64,000 nucleotides of DNA, from the NCBI RefSeq assembly GCF_014042355.1, contig NZ_JACEZU010000002.1, positions 62,001 through 126,000 on the forward strand, written 5' to 3'. The stretch is from Rugamonas apoptosis (GTDB lineage: Bacteria; Pseudomonadota; Gammaproteobacteria; Burkholderiales; Burkholderiaceae_D). The notes below the pieces were generated by a model. That model had not been told where the DNA came from and did no database searches. It worked only from the letters and a program-made list of their open reading frames with translations. Position 1 is the first letter of the stretch. The number at the start of each line of letters is the position of its first letter. A program made the translations under genes and the position numbers. Shown piece by piece: positions 9,223 to 17,014 of the stretch.

Positions 9223-9903
9223 GTGTCCACTGATCCCCCCATCCGCGTCCTGCTTGTGGACGACCATCAAACCATGATCTGGGGCTTGCGCAAGCTGATC
9301 GAAAGCGAGGGCAGCACCATGCAGGTGGTCGGCTGCGCCGCCAGCTGCGACGGCGCGCTGGCCCAGGCCCGCGCCGTGGCGCCCGACGTGATCGTGCTGG
9401 ACCTGGACCTGGACGGCACCAGCTCGCTGGGCATCCTGGCCGACCTGGTCAAGGGCAGCGGCGCGCGCGTGCTGGTGCTGAGCGGCACGCGCGACGCGTC
9501 CCAGCTCGACGCGGCCGTGCTCCACGGCGCTCGCGGCGTGGTCGGCAAGGACGCCGCAGCCGACGTGGTGCTGCGGGCGATCCGCAAGCTGCACCAGGGC
9601 GAGCTATGGCTAGATCAGAACCTGTTGGGCCGCATCTTCGACGAGATGCGCCACCCGTCCAAGCGGCGCAAGGCCGACGCCGGGGCCGACAAGATCGCCA
9701 CCCTGACCACCAAAGAGCGCCAGATCTGCGACCTGATCGCGGCCGGCGGCGGCGGCAACAAGGCGCTGGCCCAGACCCTGTTCATTTCCGACCATACGCT
9801 GCGCAACCACCTGACGTCGATTTACCACAAGCTGGGCGTGACCAACCGCCTGGACCTGTATGTGTTCATGACCACCCACCGCGCCGAGCCGCAGGAACGC
9901 TAA
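9223..9903 (+). CDS. NarL/FixJ family response regulator
   Basis: A 226-residue protein starting at GTG 9223, chosen because GAGAGAAAGG precedes it. The receiver domain has the acidic pair in LLVDDHQ, the phospho-acceptor region DVIVLDLDLDG and the conserved Lys in VVGKDA. The C-terminal LuxR-type HTH (about 155-215) contains LTTKERQICDLIAAG and SDHTLRNHLTSIYHKLGV. It is the cognate partner of the upstream kinase by adjacency. Position just before the flp genes suggests that it controls the Tad locus; this is inference. Confidence 0.92.
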   Translation: MSTDPPIRVLLVDDHQTMIWGLRKLIESEGSTMQVVGCAASCDGALAQARAVAPDVIVLDLDLDGTSSLGILADLVKGSGARVLVLSGTRDASQLDAAVLHGARGVVGKDAAADVVLRAIRKLHQGELWLDQNLLGRIFDEMRHPSKRRKADAGADKIATLTTKERQICDLIAAGGGGNKALAQTLFISDHTLRNHLTSIYHKLGVTNRLDLYVFMTTHRAEPQER

Positions 9904-10186
9904 ACGCCCCCCTCCGCCGGGCCCAGAACCTGCCCCGCGCCCCCTCTCGGCAGCCCACTCCGCGCCACGCCAACGCGCCGCTTGTCATTTTATTTTGACA
10001 ATATTCCTTCCCCATGACAAATGTCCCGAAATTGCTCCTAAAAAAAGGGCGTTTTGTCCCGGCAAAAAAAGGACAGTTGTCTGATGTACCTCATCACTCC
10101 TTTCTTTATAGTGAACTCATCAGTGCGGTGTCGGTGCCGGCTGAGACTAGCAAGGCTGAACCAACCTAACGACTTGGGAGCGCTGT
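9904..10186 (+). promoter_or_regulatory. Leader region of the Tad locus
   Basis: This 283-bp AT-richer gap precedes the first Flp-like gene. It holds an inverted repeat TTGTCA-N8-TGACAA (9982-10001), several further TGTCC/GGACA half-sites (10021-10080), and a TATAGT that could be a -10 box (10107-10112) without a clear -35. The repeats are candidate operators for the upstream response regulator. No coding frame is seen. Confidence 0.4.
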
Positions 10187-10333
10187 ATGCGTGATATCGA
10201 TCCTCCGCCCACGCCCTGGCAGCGTTTCTTCTGGGGAGAGAGCGGAGCGACGTTTTACGAAGCAGTGTTAGTGGCCTCGCTGATCGCCGTTGTGTGCGTC
10301 ATCGTACTGCTGGCGCTAGGCAAGAATTTCTGA
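10187..10333 (+). CDS. Flp-like small membrane protein (48 residues), first gene of the Tad locus
   Basis: ATG 10187 is preceded by GGGAG at 7 nt. The product has a charged, Pro/Trp-rich N-terminus and one C-terminal membrane segment. Its core ESGATFYEAVLVASLIAVV aligns without gaps to EDGVTAIEYGLIAALIAVV of the next gene, including the Gly at the predicted prepilin-peptidase site and the Glu at +5. The usual Tyr after that Glu is Ala, and the mature part is only 28 residues, ending KNF. It is best read as a divergent Flp-type pilin or pseudopilin. The gene lies 75 nt before the canonical flp gene. Confidence 0.72.
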   Translation: MRDIDPPPTPWQRFFWGESGATFYEAVLVASLIAVVCVIVLLALGKNF

Positions 10334-10408
10334 GGCGGCGCACCAGCGCCTTGGAATCCGGACTTTTTGGTGCAGCAGTCTTCACTCAATCTTTAGGGAG
10401 TATTCCTC

Positions 10409-10582
10409 ATGAACGCCATTCAAAAATTCCTGCGCGAAGAAGACGGTGTGACGGCCATTGAATATGGCCTGATCGCGGCCCTGATCGCCGTCGTCATCAT
10501 CGCCGCCGTCACCATCGTCGGCACCCAGCTCAACGTGACGTTCAAGACGGTGGGCAACAAGCTGACCACTGCCAACACTTGA
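10409..10582 (+). CDS. flp: Flp/Fap-type major pilin
   Basis: The 57-residue prepilin MNAIQKFLREEDG|VTAIEYG... has the class IVb Flp cleavage motif G|XXXXEY, followed by the hydrophobic stretch LIAALIAVVIIAAVTIVG and a short polar tail. AGGGAG precedes ATG 10409 at 8 nt. It is the probable structural subunit of the Tad pilus, cut by the prepilin peptidase encoded at 11975-12565 and polymerised by the CpaF/TadB/TadC machine downstream. Confidence 0.95.
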   Translation: MNAIQKFLREEDGVTAIEYGLIAALIAVVIIAAVTIVGTQLNVTFKTVGNKLTTANT

Positions 10583-10710
10583 TGCGGACAACCTGCCTGC
10601 CAAGCGAGGGCCATGTGCCATCGCCTGGCGGGGCGGGATGCCTCGCCGGCCGCGCACCGCGACGCGCACCCGGCCCAGCGGGCCATACCAACGCCTGATG
10701 GAGGTGCATC

Positions 10711-10887
10711 GTGAACAACTGGCTGTTGCGTTTTCACCGGGACTGCTCGGCCGTCACGGCCATCGAGTACGCCTTGCTGGCCGCCCTGATCGCCGTCGTC
10801 ATCATCGGCTCGGTGACCGTCGTCGGCAGCCAGGTGCTGCAGATGTACAACAACATCAAGGACCAGGTCGTCCTGGCCATGCAATGA
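10711..10887 (+). CDS. Second Flp-type pilin, GTG start
   Basis: The 58-residue product contains VTAIEYALLAALIAVVIIGSVTVVG, clearly paralogous to the upstream Flp. GTG 10711 has GGAGG at 6 nt. The residue before the predicted cleavage site is Ala (CSA|VTAIEY) rather than the usual Gly, so processing may be less efficient or it may be a minor subunit. The stop overlaps the next gene by four bases (ATGA). Confidence 0.93.
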   Translation: MNNWLLRFHRDCSAVTAIEYALLAALIAVVIIGSVTVVGSQVLQMYNNIKDQVVLAMQ

Positions 10888-11978
10888 ACACCCAGCCCTT
10901 CATTGTGTCCGCATCGCCATGGGCTGAACTGCGCGCCGCGCTACACGCCCACCGTTGGCTACTTTTGATCGTCGTGCTGCACGCGCTGGCGGCCGCCGTG
11001 CTGTACGCCACCTATCCGGACGACAACAGCCCGCTGCTGCTGCTGGAAGGCTTTCTCAGCTCGCTGCTGATCGGTCCCCTGTTCGCCCTGTGCACCTACG
11101 CGCTCTATGTCATGGTCTACCGGCGTCCACGCGAACTGGTACGCTACCTGCGCCAGCACGTCGCCGCCTACCTGACGCGCCAGCGCGTGCTACAGGCGCT
11201 GCCGGCCCTGCTGCTGCTGCCCGTGTTCACGTCCAGTTTCACCATCGCCAAGGCCGCCGTGCCGCAGCTCCACCCCTATGACTGGGACCGCCGCCTGGCC
11301 GCCGCCGACCAGTTGCTGCACGGCGGCGTGCAGCCGTGGGTCTGGCTGCAGCTGCTGGCTGGCTATCCCTTGGTGACGGCCATCCTGAACCTGGCCTACC
11401 ACCTGTGGTTCTTCATCATGTTCGCCACCATGTACTGGCTGATATTAAGCACCGAGCGCGGCCAGCTGCGCATGCAGTTCCTGCTCAGTTTCGTGCTGAC
11501 ATGGATCCTGCTGGGCAACGTAATGGCCGTGCTGCTGTCCTCGGCCGGCCCCTGCTTCTACCACCTTGTGGCGGCCGGCCCCGACCCCTACGGGCCGCTG
11601 ATGCAATACCTGCACCGGGCCGACCGCCACATCCCCGTGCTGGCTCTGCACGTGCAAGACATGCTCTGGCAAGGCTACCGCCAGCGCGTGGGCGTGTCCG
11701 GACTGACCATCTCGGCCATGCCCAGCATGCATGTGGCCAGTTCCGTGCTGCTCGCCCTGCTGGGCTGGCGGCTGCGCCCGGCCGCCGGCGTGGCGTTCAC
11801 AGTGTTCGCCGTGCTGATCCTGGCCGGTTCCATCCACCTGGGCTGGCACTACGCGGTGGACGGCTATGCGGGCGCGGCCGGCGCCATCCTCATCTGGAAA
11901 CTGGTGGGCTGGCTGCAACAGCGCGCTGGTGCCACCGACACTGGCGCCATCCCGGCGCCGGCCGGGAGCGCGCCATGA
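10884..11978 (+). CDS. PAP2/Aur1-like membrane enzyme within the Tad locus
   Basis: A 364-residue polytopic protein with about eight membrane segments. It carries AYHLWFFIMF, then AMPSMHVASSVL and GWHYAVDG, the same catalytic His/Asp pattern and order as the protein at 6379-7362. It is tied to flp2 by an ATGA overlap and to the prepilin peptidase gene by another, so it belongs to the Tad transcript. Core Tad loci do not include this family. It could process a lipid-phosphate used by the envelope or by the pilus apparatus; the substrate is unknown. Confidence 0.85.
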   Translation: MNTQPFIVSASPWAELRAALHAHRWLLLIVVLHALAAAVLYATYPDDNSPLLLLEGFLSSLLIGPLFALCTYALYVMVYRRPRELVRYLRQHVAAYLTRQRVLQALPALLLLPVFTSSFTIAKAAVPQLHPYDWDRRLAAADQLLHGGVQPWVWLQLLAGYPLVTAILNLAYHLWFFIMFATMYWLILSTERGQLRMQFLLSFVLTWILLGNVMAVLLSSAGPCFYHLVAAGPDPYGPLMQYLHRADRHIPVLALHVQDMLWQGYRQRVGVSGLTISAMPSMHVASSVLLALLGWRLRPAAGVAFTVFAVLILAGSIHLGWHYAVDGYAGAAGAILIWKLVGWLQQRAGATDTGAIPAPAGSAP

Positions 11979-12565
11979 GCATCGATCCACGCATACTCCC
12001 CCCGGCCGCCGTGCTGGCCGCGCTGCTGGTGGCCGCCGTCTGGCATGACGTGCGCACCCGCCGCATCCCCAACCGCCTGGTACTGGGCGGCGCCGTGGCC
12101 GGCCTGGCGTTCCAGGCCTTGCTGGCGCCGGGCGCGGGCCTGTTCACCAATCCGTTCGGCGCGCTCGGCCTGCTCAATGGCCTGGCCGGCCTGGGCCTGG
12201 GCCTGGGCCTGCTGCTGCCCATGTACATGCTGGGCGCGATGGGCGCTGGCGACGTCAAGCTGATGGCCATGAGCGGCGCCTTCCTGGGCCCGCACGACAT
12301 ACTGGGCGCGGCCCTGCTGACGATGATCGCCGGCGGTGTGCTGGCGCTGCTGGTGGCGCTGGGCAGCGGCCGGATGGGGCAGGTGCTGGCCAATCTGCGC
12401 CAGTTGCTGCTGCACGCGCTGGTGCGGGCCGGCACCGGTGGCAGCGCCCGGCTAGACGCGCCGCCCGCCCCCACCGGCAAGCTGGCCTATGCCATCGCCA
12501 TCGCCGCCGGCACCGCCCTGCAAGTGGCGCTGGCGCGCTTTCCCGCCTGGAGCAACCTGCTATGA
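11975..12565 (+). CDS. cpaA: A24 family prepilin peptidase (CpaA/TadV)
   Basis: A 196-residue inner-membrane aspartyl protease. The two catalytic Asp are in AVWHDVRTRRIPNRL and GAMGAGDVKLMAMSG (the GxGD motif). It lacks the N-terminal cytosolic methyltransferase region of PilD, as usual for TadV. GGGAG lies 7 nt before ATG 11975. It would mature the Flp pilins and the TadE-type pseudopilins of this locus. Its stop overlaps the methyltransferase-like gene by four bases. Confidence 0.92.
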   Translation: MSIDPRILPPAAVLAALLVAAVWHDVRTRRIPNRLVLGGAVAGLAFQALLAPGAGLFTNPFGALGLLNGLAGLGLGLGLLLPMYMLGAMGAGDVKLMAMSGAFLGPHDILGAALLTMIAGGVLALLVALGSGRMGQVLANLRQLLLHALVRAGTGGSARLDAPPAPTGKLAYAIAIAAGTALQVALARFPAWSNLL

Positions 12566-13194
12566 ACACGACATCACATGCGCTGGCCGGACTGTTGCGC
12601 TCGCGCCCTCTGAATGTGGGCCTGGGCATGCTGCTGGCCTGGGCCTGGGGCTGGTTCTGCTATGCCCACCTGCAGGGCTTCCTGCGCAGCGGCGACTGGA
12701 GCTATCTGCTGTTTTGCGCCTCCGAATCGCTGGTGGCCGTGCTGTTCCTGATCCGCTCGGAACCGGTGCGGGTGTCGCACAGCGCGCTCGACTGGGGCCT
12801 GGCCATCGCCGCCACCTTCCTGCCCTTCCTGTTCTCGCCCACCGGCGATGCCGTGCTGCCGGCGGCCCGTTTGCTGATCGTCGCTGGCGTGCTGATCCAG
12901 ATCGGCGGCCTGCTGTCGCTCAACCGCAGCTTCGGCCTGGTGGCGGCCCACCGCACCCTCAAGACCAGCGGCCTGTATGGCGTGGTGCGCCATCCGCTGT
13001 ACGCCAGCTACCTGCTGTCCTACGCCGGCTACATCCTGAACAACACGAGCGCGCTCAACGTCACCATCAGCGTGCTGGCCGGCGCCCTGATGGTGGCGCG
13101 CCTGCTGCGCGAGGAACGCTTCCTGGCGCGCGACCCGCGCTACCTGGCGTACATGGCGCAAGTGAAGTACCGCGTGATCCCGCGCCTGTTCTGA
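12562..13194 (+). CDS. Isoprenylcysteine carboxyl methyltransferase-like membrane protein
   Basis: A 210-residue protein with about five membrane segments. The C-terminal signature HRTLKTSGLYGVVRHPLYASY and the EERFLARDPRYLAYMAQVKYRVIP tail match the ICMT/PEMT fold, in which the His-Pro region binds SAM. It overlaps the prepilin peptidase gene by ATGA and is followed 13 nt later by the AAA+ gene. Bacterial members methylate varied small or lipid acceptors. The coupling to a peptidase that has no methyltransferase domain makes prepilin methylation an attractive but untested idea. Confidence 0.83.
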   Translation: MNTTSHALAGLLRSRPLNVGLGMLLAWAWGWFCYAHLQGFLRSGDWSYLLFCASESLVAVLFLIRSEPVRVSHSALDWGLAIAATFLPFLFSPTGDAVLPAARLLIVAGVLIQIGGLLSLNRSFGLVAAHRTLKTSGLYGVVRHPLYASYLLSYAGYILNNTSALNVTISVLAGALMVARLLREERFLARDPRYLAYMAQVKYRVIPRLF

Positions 13195-13207
13195 ACCCGA
13201 GGAGCGC

Positions 13208-14569
13208 ATGATGTTGGCCACCACTCTCCCCACCAGCAGCGACACTGTCGTTGACCCCTTGCGCGCGCCCGCCCCACGCACGGTGGAGGAAACGGGATTG
13301 CCCCAGTTGTTCCTGGTCGATTTGCTGTGCAAGATACTGGCCCAGCACGGCCAGATGCAGCTGAGCGAACTGGCCGCCAGCACCAAGCTGCCCGTCAGCG
13401 TGCTGGACGCCGTGCTGGCCCCCATGCGCACGGAAAAACTGTGCGAGGTGGCGCGCCGCGGCGGCAGCGGCACCGACGCCGACCTGTGCTTCAATCTGAC
13501 GGAATTCGGCCGCCTGCGGGCCCAGGACGCGGCTTTGCGCGACGCCTACGCCGGCCCCGCACCCGTCGCTTATGCCGACTATGTGGCCCAGGTGCGGCGC
13601 AACAGCGTGGCCCACAAGCCCTTGTCGCGCGCCCACATGCAGCGCGTGTACGAGGGCGTGGTGGTGCGCCCGGCCCTGCTCGACCAGCTGGGCGCGGCCT
13701 TCAATTCCGGCCGCGCCATCTTCATGCACGGCCCGGCCGGCAGCGGCAAGAGCTACCTGGCCGAACGGCTGCACGGCTTGCTCGAAGGCGAGGTGCCCAT
13801 CCCCCATGCGATCCTGATCGATGGCGCCGTGGTGCCGATCTACGATCCCGTGGTGCACCCGGCCGTGGCCGAGGAGGCGCCGGCCGGCAGCCAGTTCGAC
13901 CGCCGCTACACGCGCGACCTGCGCTGGGTGCGCTGCCAGCGCCCGGCCGTGTTGACCGGCGGCGAACTGACCATCGAGATGCTGGACCTGCGCTTCGACC
14001 ATGGCGCCCGCCTGTATCAGGCCCCGCCCCACCTGAAGGCCAACGGCGGCATCCTCGTGATCGACGACCTGGGGCGCCAGCGCTGCTCGCCGGTGGAACT
14101 GATGAACCGCTGGATCGTGCCGCTGGACCGCCACATCGATTTCCTGGCCCTGCAGAACGGCTACAAGTTCGCCGTGCCGTTCGACATGATCGTGGTGTTC
14201 TCGTCCAACCTGCAACCCGAGGAACTGGCCGACGGCGCCTTCCTGCGCAGGCTCGGCTACAAGATCCACGTCGGGCCGCTGCCCGAGGCGCTGTACCGGA
14301 CCGTGTTCCAGCAAGTGTGCGAGCGGCTCGGTATCGCCTACGACGAAGCCTTGTTCGACTACCTGCTGCGGGCGCACCACGGGCCCGAGGACCGGCCCTT
14401 GATGGCCTGTTATCCGAACGACTTGCTGGGCCAGTTGTGCGACCTGGCCCGCTACGAAGGGCGCCAGGCACGCCTGGATCAGGCGGGGCTGGACTGGGCC
14501 TGGCAAAACTATTTCGGCGCGTCCACGGACGATGCTGGCGACAGCGCTAACCTGGGGGAACAAAAATGA
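13208..14569 (+). CDS. AAA+ ATPase with N-terminal winged-helix region, Tad-associated
   Basis: A 453-residue cytoplasmic protein. Residues about 25-115 look like a winged-helix domain (LAQHGQMQLSELAASTKLPVSVLDAVLAPM). The ATPase has Walker A GPAGSGKS, Walker B GGILVIDDLGR and a sensor-1 Asn in VVFSSNLQP, with an arginine-rich FLRRLGYKI after it. GGAG lies 6 nt before ATG 13208. The stop overlaps cpaB by ATGA. It is distinct from the secretion ATPase CpaF. A role in regulation or assembly of the pilus is inferred from the operon only. Confidence 0.8.
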   Translation: MMLATTLPTSSDTVVDPLRAPAPRTVEETGLPQLFLVDLLCKILAQHGQMQLSELAASTKLPVSVLDAVLAPMRTEKLCEVARRGGSGTDADLCFNLTEFGRLRAQDAALRDAYAGPAPVAYADYVAQVRRNSVAHKPLSRAHMQRVYEGVVVRPALLDQLGAAFNSGRAIFMHGPAGSGKSYLAERLHGLLEGEVPIPHAILIDGAVVPIYDPVVHPAVAEEAPAGSQFDRRYTRDLRWVRCQRPAVLTGGELTIEMLDLRFDHGARLYQAPPHLKANGGILVIDDLGRQRCSPVELMNRWIVPLDRHIDFLALQNGYKFAVPFDMIVVFSSNLQPEELADGAFLRRLGYKIHVGPLPEALYRTVFQQVCERLGIAYDEALFDYLLRAHHGPEDRPLMACYPNDLLGQLCDLARYEGRQARLDQAGLDWAWQNYFGASTDDAGDSANLGEQK

Positions 14570-15417
14570 GAAATACACGTGCCGTGATCATGATGCTGGT
14601 AGCCATCGCCCTCGCCTTCGGCGCGGTGCTGGTGGCAGCCCAGTGGATCAACAAGCAATCATCGACCAACACCCAAAAGGTGGCGGTGGCCCTGGTCGAT
14701 ATCCCGCTCGGCTCGCGCATCAACGCCGAGATGGTGCGGCTGGTGGACTGGCCGGCCGCCGCCATGCCGCCGGGCGCCTTCAACGATCCCAAGGCGCTCG
14801 ACACGCGCGTCGCCCGCACCACCATCCAGCGTGGCGAGCCGCTGATGGAAGGCAAGCTGGCGCCACCGGGCACCCAGGGCGGGCTGTCGGCCGTGGTGGC
14901 CGAGGGCAAACGGGCCATGACGGTGCGCGTGAATGACGTGGTGGGCGTGGCCGGCTTCGCCCTGCCCGGCAACTTCGTGGACATCCTCGTCAACACTCAG
15001 GAGGAAGGAATGCGCAACAACACCGCCAAGGACCCCAGCATTTCCAAGATCGTGCTGGAGCACATGCTGGTGCTGGCCATCGCCCAGGAGGCGGGACGCG
15101 ACGACACCAAGCCCAAGGTGGTCAACGCCGTCACGCTGGAAGTGACGCCGGAGGAAGCCGAGAAGCTGGACCTGGCGCGCAGCGTGGGCACGCTGTCGCT
15201 GGTGCTGCGCAACCAGATCGATCCCAAGCCGGTGCAGACGGCCGGCGCCACCAAGACCAGCCTGCTGGGCAAGCCGGTCGCCGTGGCCGAGGCCAAACCG
15301 GTGCCGGTGGCGGCGCCGCGCGAGCCGGCCCCGCGGCGCGTGGCCGCCGTGCGCCCGCCGGCCAAGGACCAGGTTGAAATCATCCGGGGGCTGGATCGCA
15401 GCACCCAGCAGTTTTAA
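14566..15417 (+). CDS. cpaB: Flp pilus assembly protein CpaB/RcpC
   Basis: A 283-residue protein with an N-terminal membrane anchor (residues 5-25), a SAF domain (VALVDIPLGSRINAEMVRLVDWPAAAMPPGAF) and the RcpC region with GFALPGNFVDILVNT and LEVTPEEAEKLDLARSVGTLSLVLR. The C-terminal 50 residues are Ala/Pro/Val-rich. CpaB is thought to sit in the periplasm and support the secretin, possibly through peptidoglycan contact. It is coupled to the AAA+ gene and followed 21 nt later by cpaC. Confidence 0.93.
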   Translation: MRNTRAVIMMLVAIALAFGAVLVAAQWINKQSSTNTQKVAVALVDIPLGSRINAEMVRLVDWPAAAMPPGAFNDPKALDTRVARTTIQRGEPLMEGKLAPPGTQGGLSAVVAEGKRAMTVRVNDVVGVAGFALPGNFVDILVNTQEEGMRNNTAKDPSISKIVLEHMLVLAIAQEAGRDDTKPKVVNAVTLEVTPEEAEKLDLARSVGTLSLVLRNQIDPKPVQTAGATKTSLLGKPVAVAEAKPVPVAAPREPAPRRVAAVRPPAKDQVEIIRGLDRSTQQF

Positions 15418-15438
15418 GCCGACACCAGGAGCTTAAAT

Positions 15439-17004
15439 ATGAACACGATTCGCCGCATCCCCACCAGCACCGCGTTGCGCCTGAGCCTCGTCCTGGCTGG
15501 CCTGCTGAGCACCTGGAGCCACGCCGCCACCGAGCCGGCCCAAGCAGCCCAGCCAACCAAGGCGGCCAAGCCAGCCAAGGCGGCCAAGGTTACCAAGGCC
15601 GACGCCGCCCCGCCGGCGTCCCAGGCGGGCCGGGTGGAACTGGCGCCACAGGTCCAGCTGGCCGAAGGCAAATCGACGCTGATGCGCCTGCCGTTCCCGG
15701 CCACCTTGCTGTCGGTGGGCGACGCCAGCATCGCCGACGTGCGCCTGATCAAGCCGGATGAGATCTACATGCTGGGCAAGAGCGCCGGCACCACCAACCT
15801 GATCGTGCGCAACAAACAGGGCGACACCACCATCGTTGACCTGTCCGTGAGCGTGGACACCAGCGCCCTGCAGGCGCGCTACGGCCAGCTGCTGCAAGGC
15901 GAGAAGGACTTGCACATCACGGCAGCGGCCGACACCCTGATCCTGTCAGGCACGGTGTCGGACGTGGTCAAGGCCGACCAGGCCATGGCGCTGGCCAACG
16001 CCTACGTGCAGCGCAGCGCGCGCAGCGGCGCCAGCGGCGGTGGTGGTGGTGGTGGTGGTGGTGGTGGTGGCGCCAGCGCCAGTGGTGGCGCCAGCGGCGG
16101 CAGCTCGCCCAAGGTGGTCAACCTGCTCAAGATCGCCGCGCCCCAGCAAGTGATGCTGGAAGTGAAAGTGGCCGAAGTGTCCAAGACCCTGGTCGACCAG
16201 CTCGGCGCCAGCCTGGGCCTGAGCCGCACGGTCGGTGGCTGGAGCTACACCCTGCTGTCGAATCTGCTCAGCAGCAATCCCAGCAAGGTCGACGCGTTCA
16301 ATAACCGCAACGGCAACTTCGCCAGCCTGGATGCCCAAAAACGCGACGGCCTGGTCAAGGTGCTGGCCGAGCCCACCATCATGGCCATCAGCGGCCAGGA
16401 GGCCAGCTTCCTTGCCGGCGGCAAGATCTTCATCCCGGTGGCTCAGAACAACAATGGCGGCACCCAGACCATCACGCTGGAGGAAAAGGAATTCGGGGTG
16501 GCCGTCAAGTTCACCCCCACCGTGCTCGATGGCGGCCGCATCAACCTCAAGGTGGCGCCGGAAGTGTCGGACCTGAACAAGGAAGGGGTGGGCATCACGG
16601 CCACCGGCATCAATACCACCGCCATCCTGCCCTCGTTCACCACGCGTCGCGCCACCACCACGGTGCAGCTGTTCGATGGCCAGAGCTTCGCCATCGGTGG
16701 CCTGATCAAGAATAATGTGACCACCAGCATCAAGGCCTTCCCCGGCCTGGGCGAGATTCCCGTGCTGGGCGCGCTGTTCCGCTCCAGCGACTTCCAGACC
16801 GACCGCACCGAGCTGGTGTTCATCGTCACGCCGCGCCTGGTGCAGCCGCTGCCGGCCGACTACAAGCTGCCCACCGATGGCTACATCCAGCCCAGCCGCG
16901 GTGAATTCTTCCTGCAGGGCAAACTCGAAGGCCAGCCGCCCGCCCAGTCCGGTCCGGCCCCCCAGCAGGCCGCACCCACGGCCGGCGGCTTTGACGTGAA
17001 ATAG
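15439..17004 (+). CDS. cpaC: Tad secretin CpaC/RcpA
   Basis: A 521-residue outer-membrane secretin. After a signal peptide ending near SHAATE there is an N-terminal pilus-secretin domain (MRLPFPATLLSVGDASIADV) and a BON-like stretch, then a 12-Gly run, then the secretin domain with VLAEPTIMAISGQEASFLAGG, EEKEFGVAVKFTPTV and FAIGGLIKNN...FPGLGEIPVLGALFRS. It forms the outer-membrane pore for Flp fibres. An Ala/Lys-rich stretch follows the signal peptide. GAGC lies before ATG 15439. Confidence 0.95.
   Translation: MNTIRRIPTSTALRLSLVLAGLLSTWSHAATEPAQAAQPTKAAKPAKAAKVTKADAAPPASQAGRVELAPQVQLAEGKSTLMRLPFPATLLSVGDASIADVRLIKPDEIYMLGKSAGTTNLIVRNKQGDTTIVDLSVSVDTSALQARYGQLLQGEKDLHITAAADTLILSGTVSDVVKADQAMALANAYVQRSARSGASGGGGGGGGGGGGASASGGASGGSSPKVVNLLKIAAPQQVMLEVKVAEVSKTLVDQLGASLGLSRTVGGWSYTLLSNLLSSNPSKVDAFNNRNGNFASLDAQKRDGLVKVLAEPTIMAISGQEASFLAGGKIFIPVAQNNNGGTQTITLEEKEFGVAVKFTPTVLDGGRINLKVAPEVSDLNKEGVGITATGINTTAILPSFTTRRATTTVQLFDGQSFAIGGLIKNNVTTSIKAFPGLGEIPVLGALFRSSDFQTDRTELVFIVTPRLVQPLPADYKLPTDGYIQPSRGEFFLQGKLEGQPPAQSGPAPQQAAPTAGGFDVK
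16036..16071 (+). repeat. In-frame GGT microsatellite coding for 12 glycines in cpaC
   Basis: Ten perfect GGT triplets (16039-16068) flanked by GGC encode an uninterrupted Gly12 linker between the BON-like and secretin parts of CpaC. The unit is three bases, so length changes would alter the linker without shifting the frame. Confidence 0.9.
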
Positions 17005-17014
17005 GAGAAGCATC

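Noticed and set aside
9995-10023. TTGACA at 9995 as a -35 for the Tad locus
   Set aside because: No acceptable -10 occurs at 16-18 nt; the sequence is part of the inverted repeat.
16036-16071. Phase-variable switch in cpaC
   Set aside because: The repeat unit is three bases, so slippage cannot turn the gene off.
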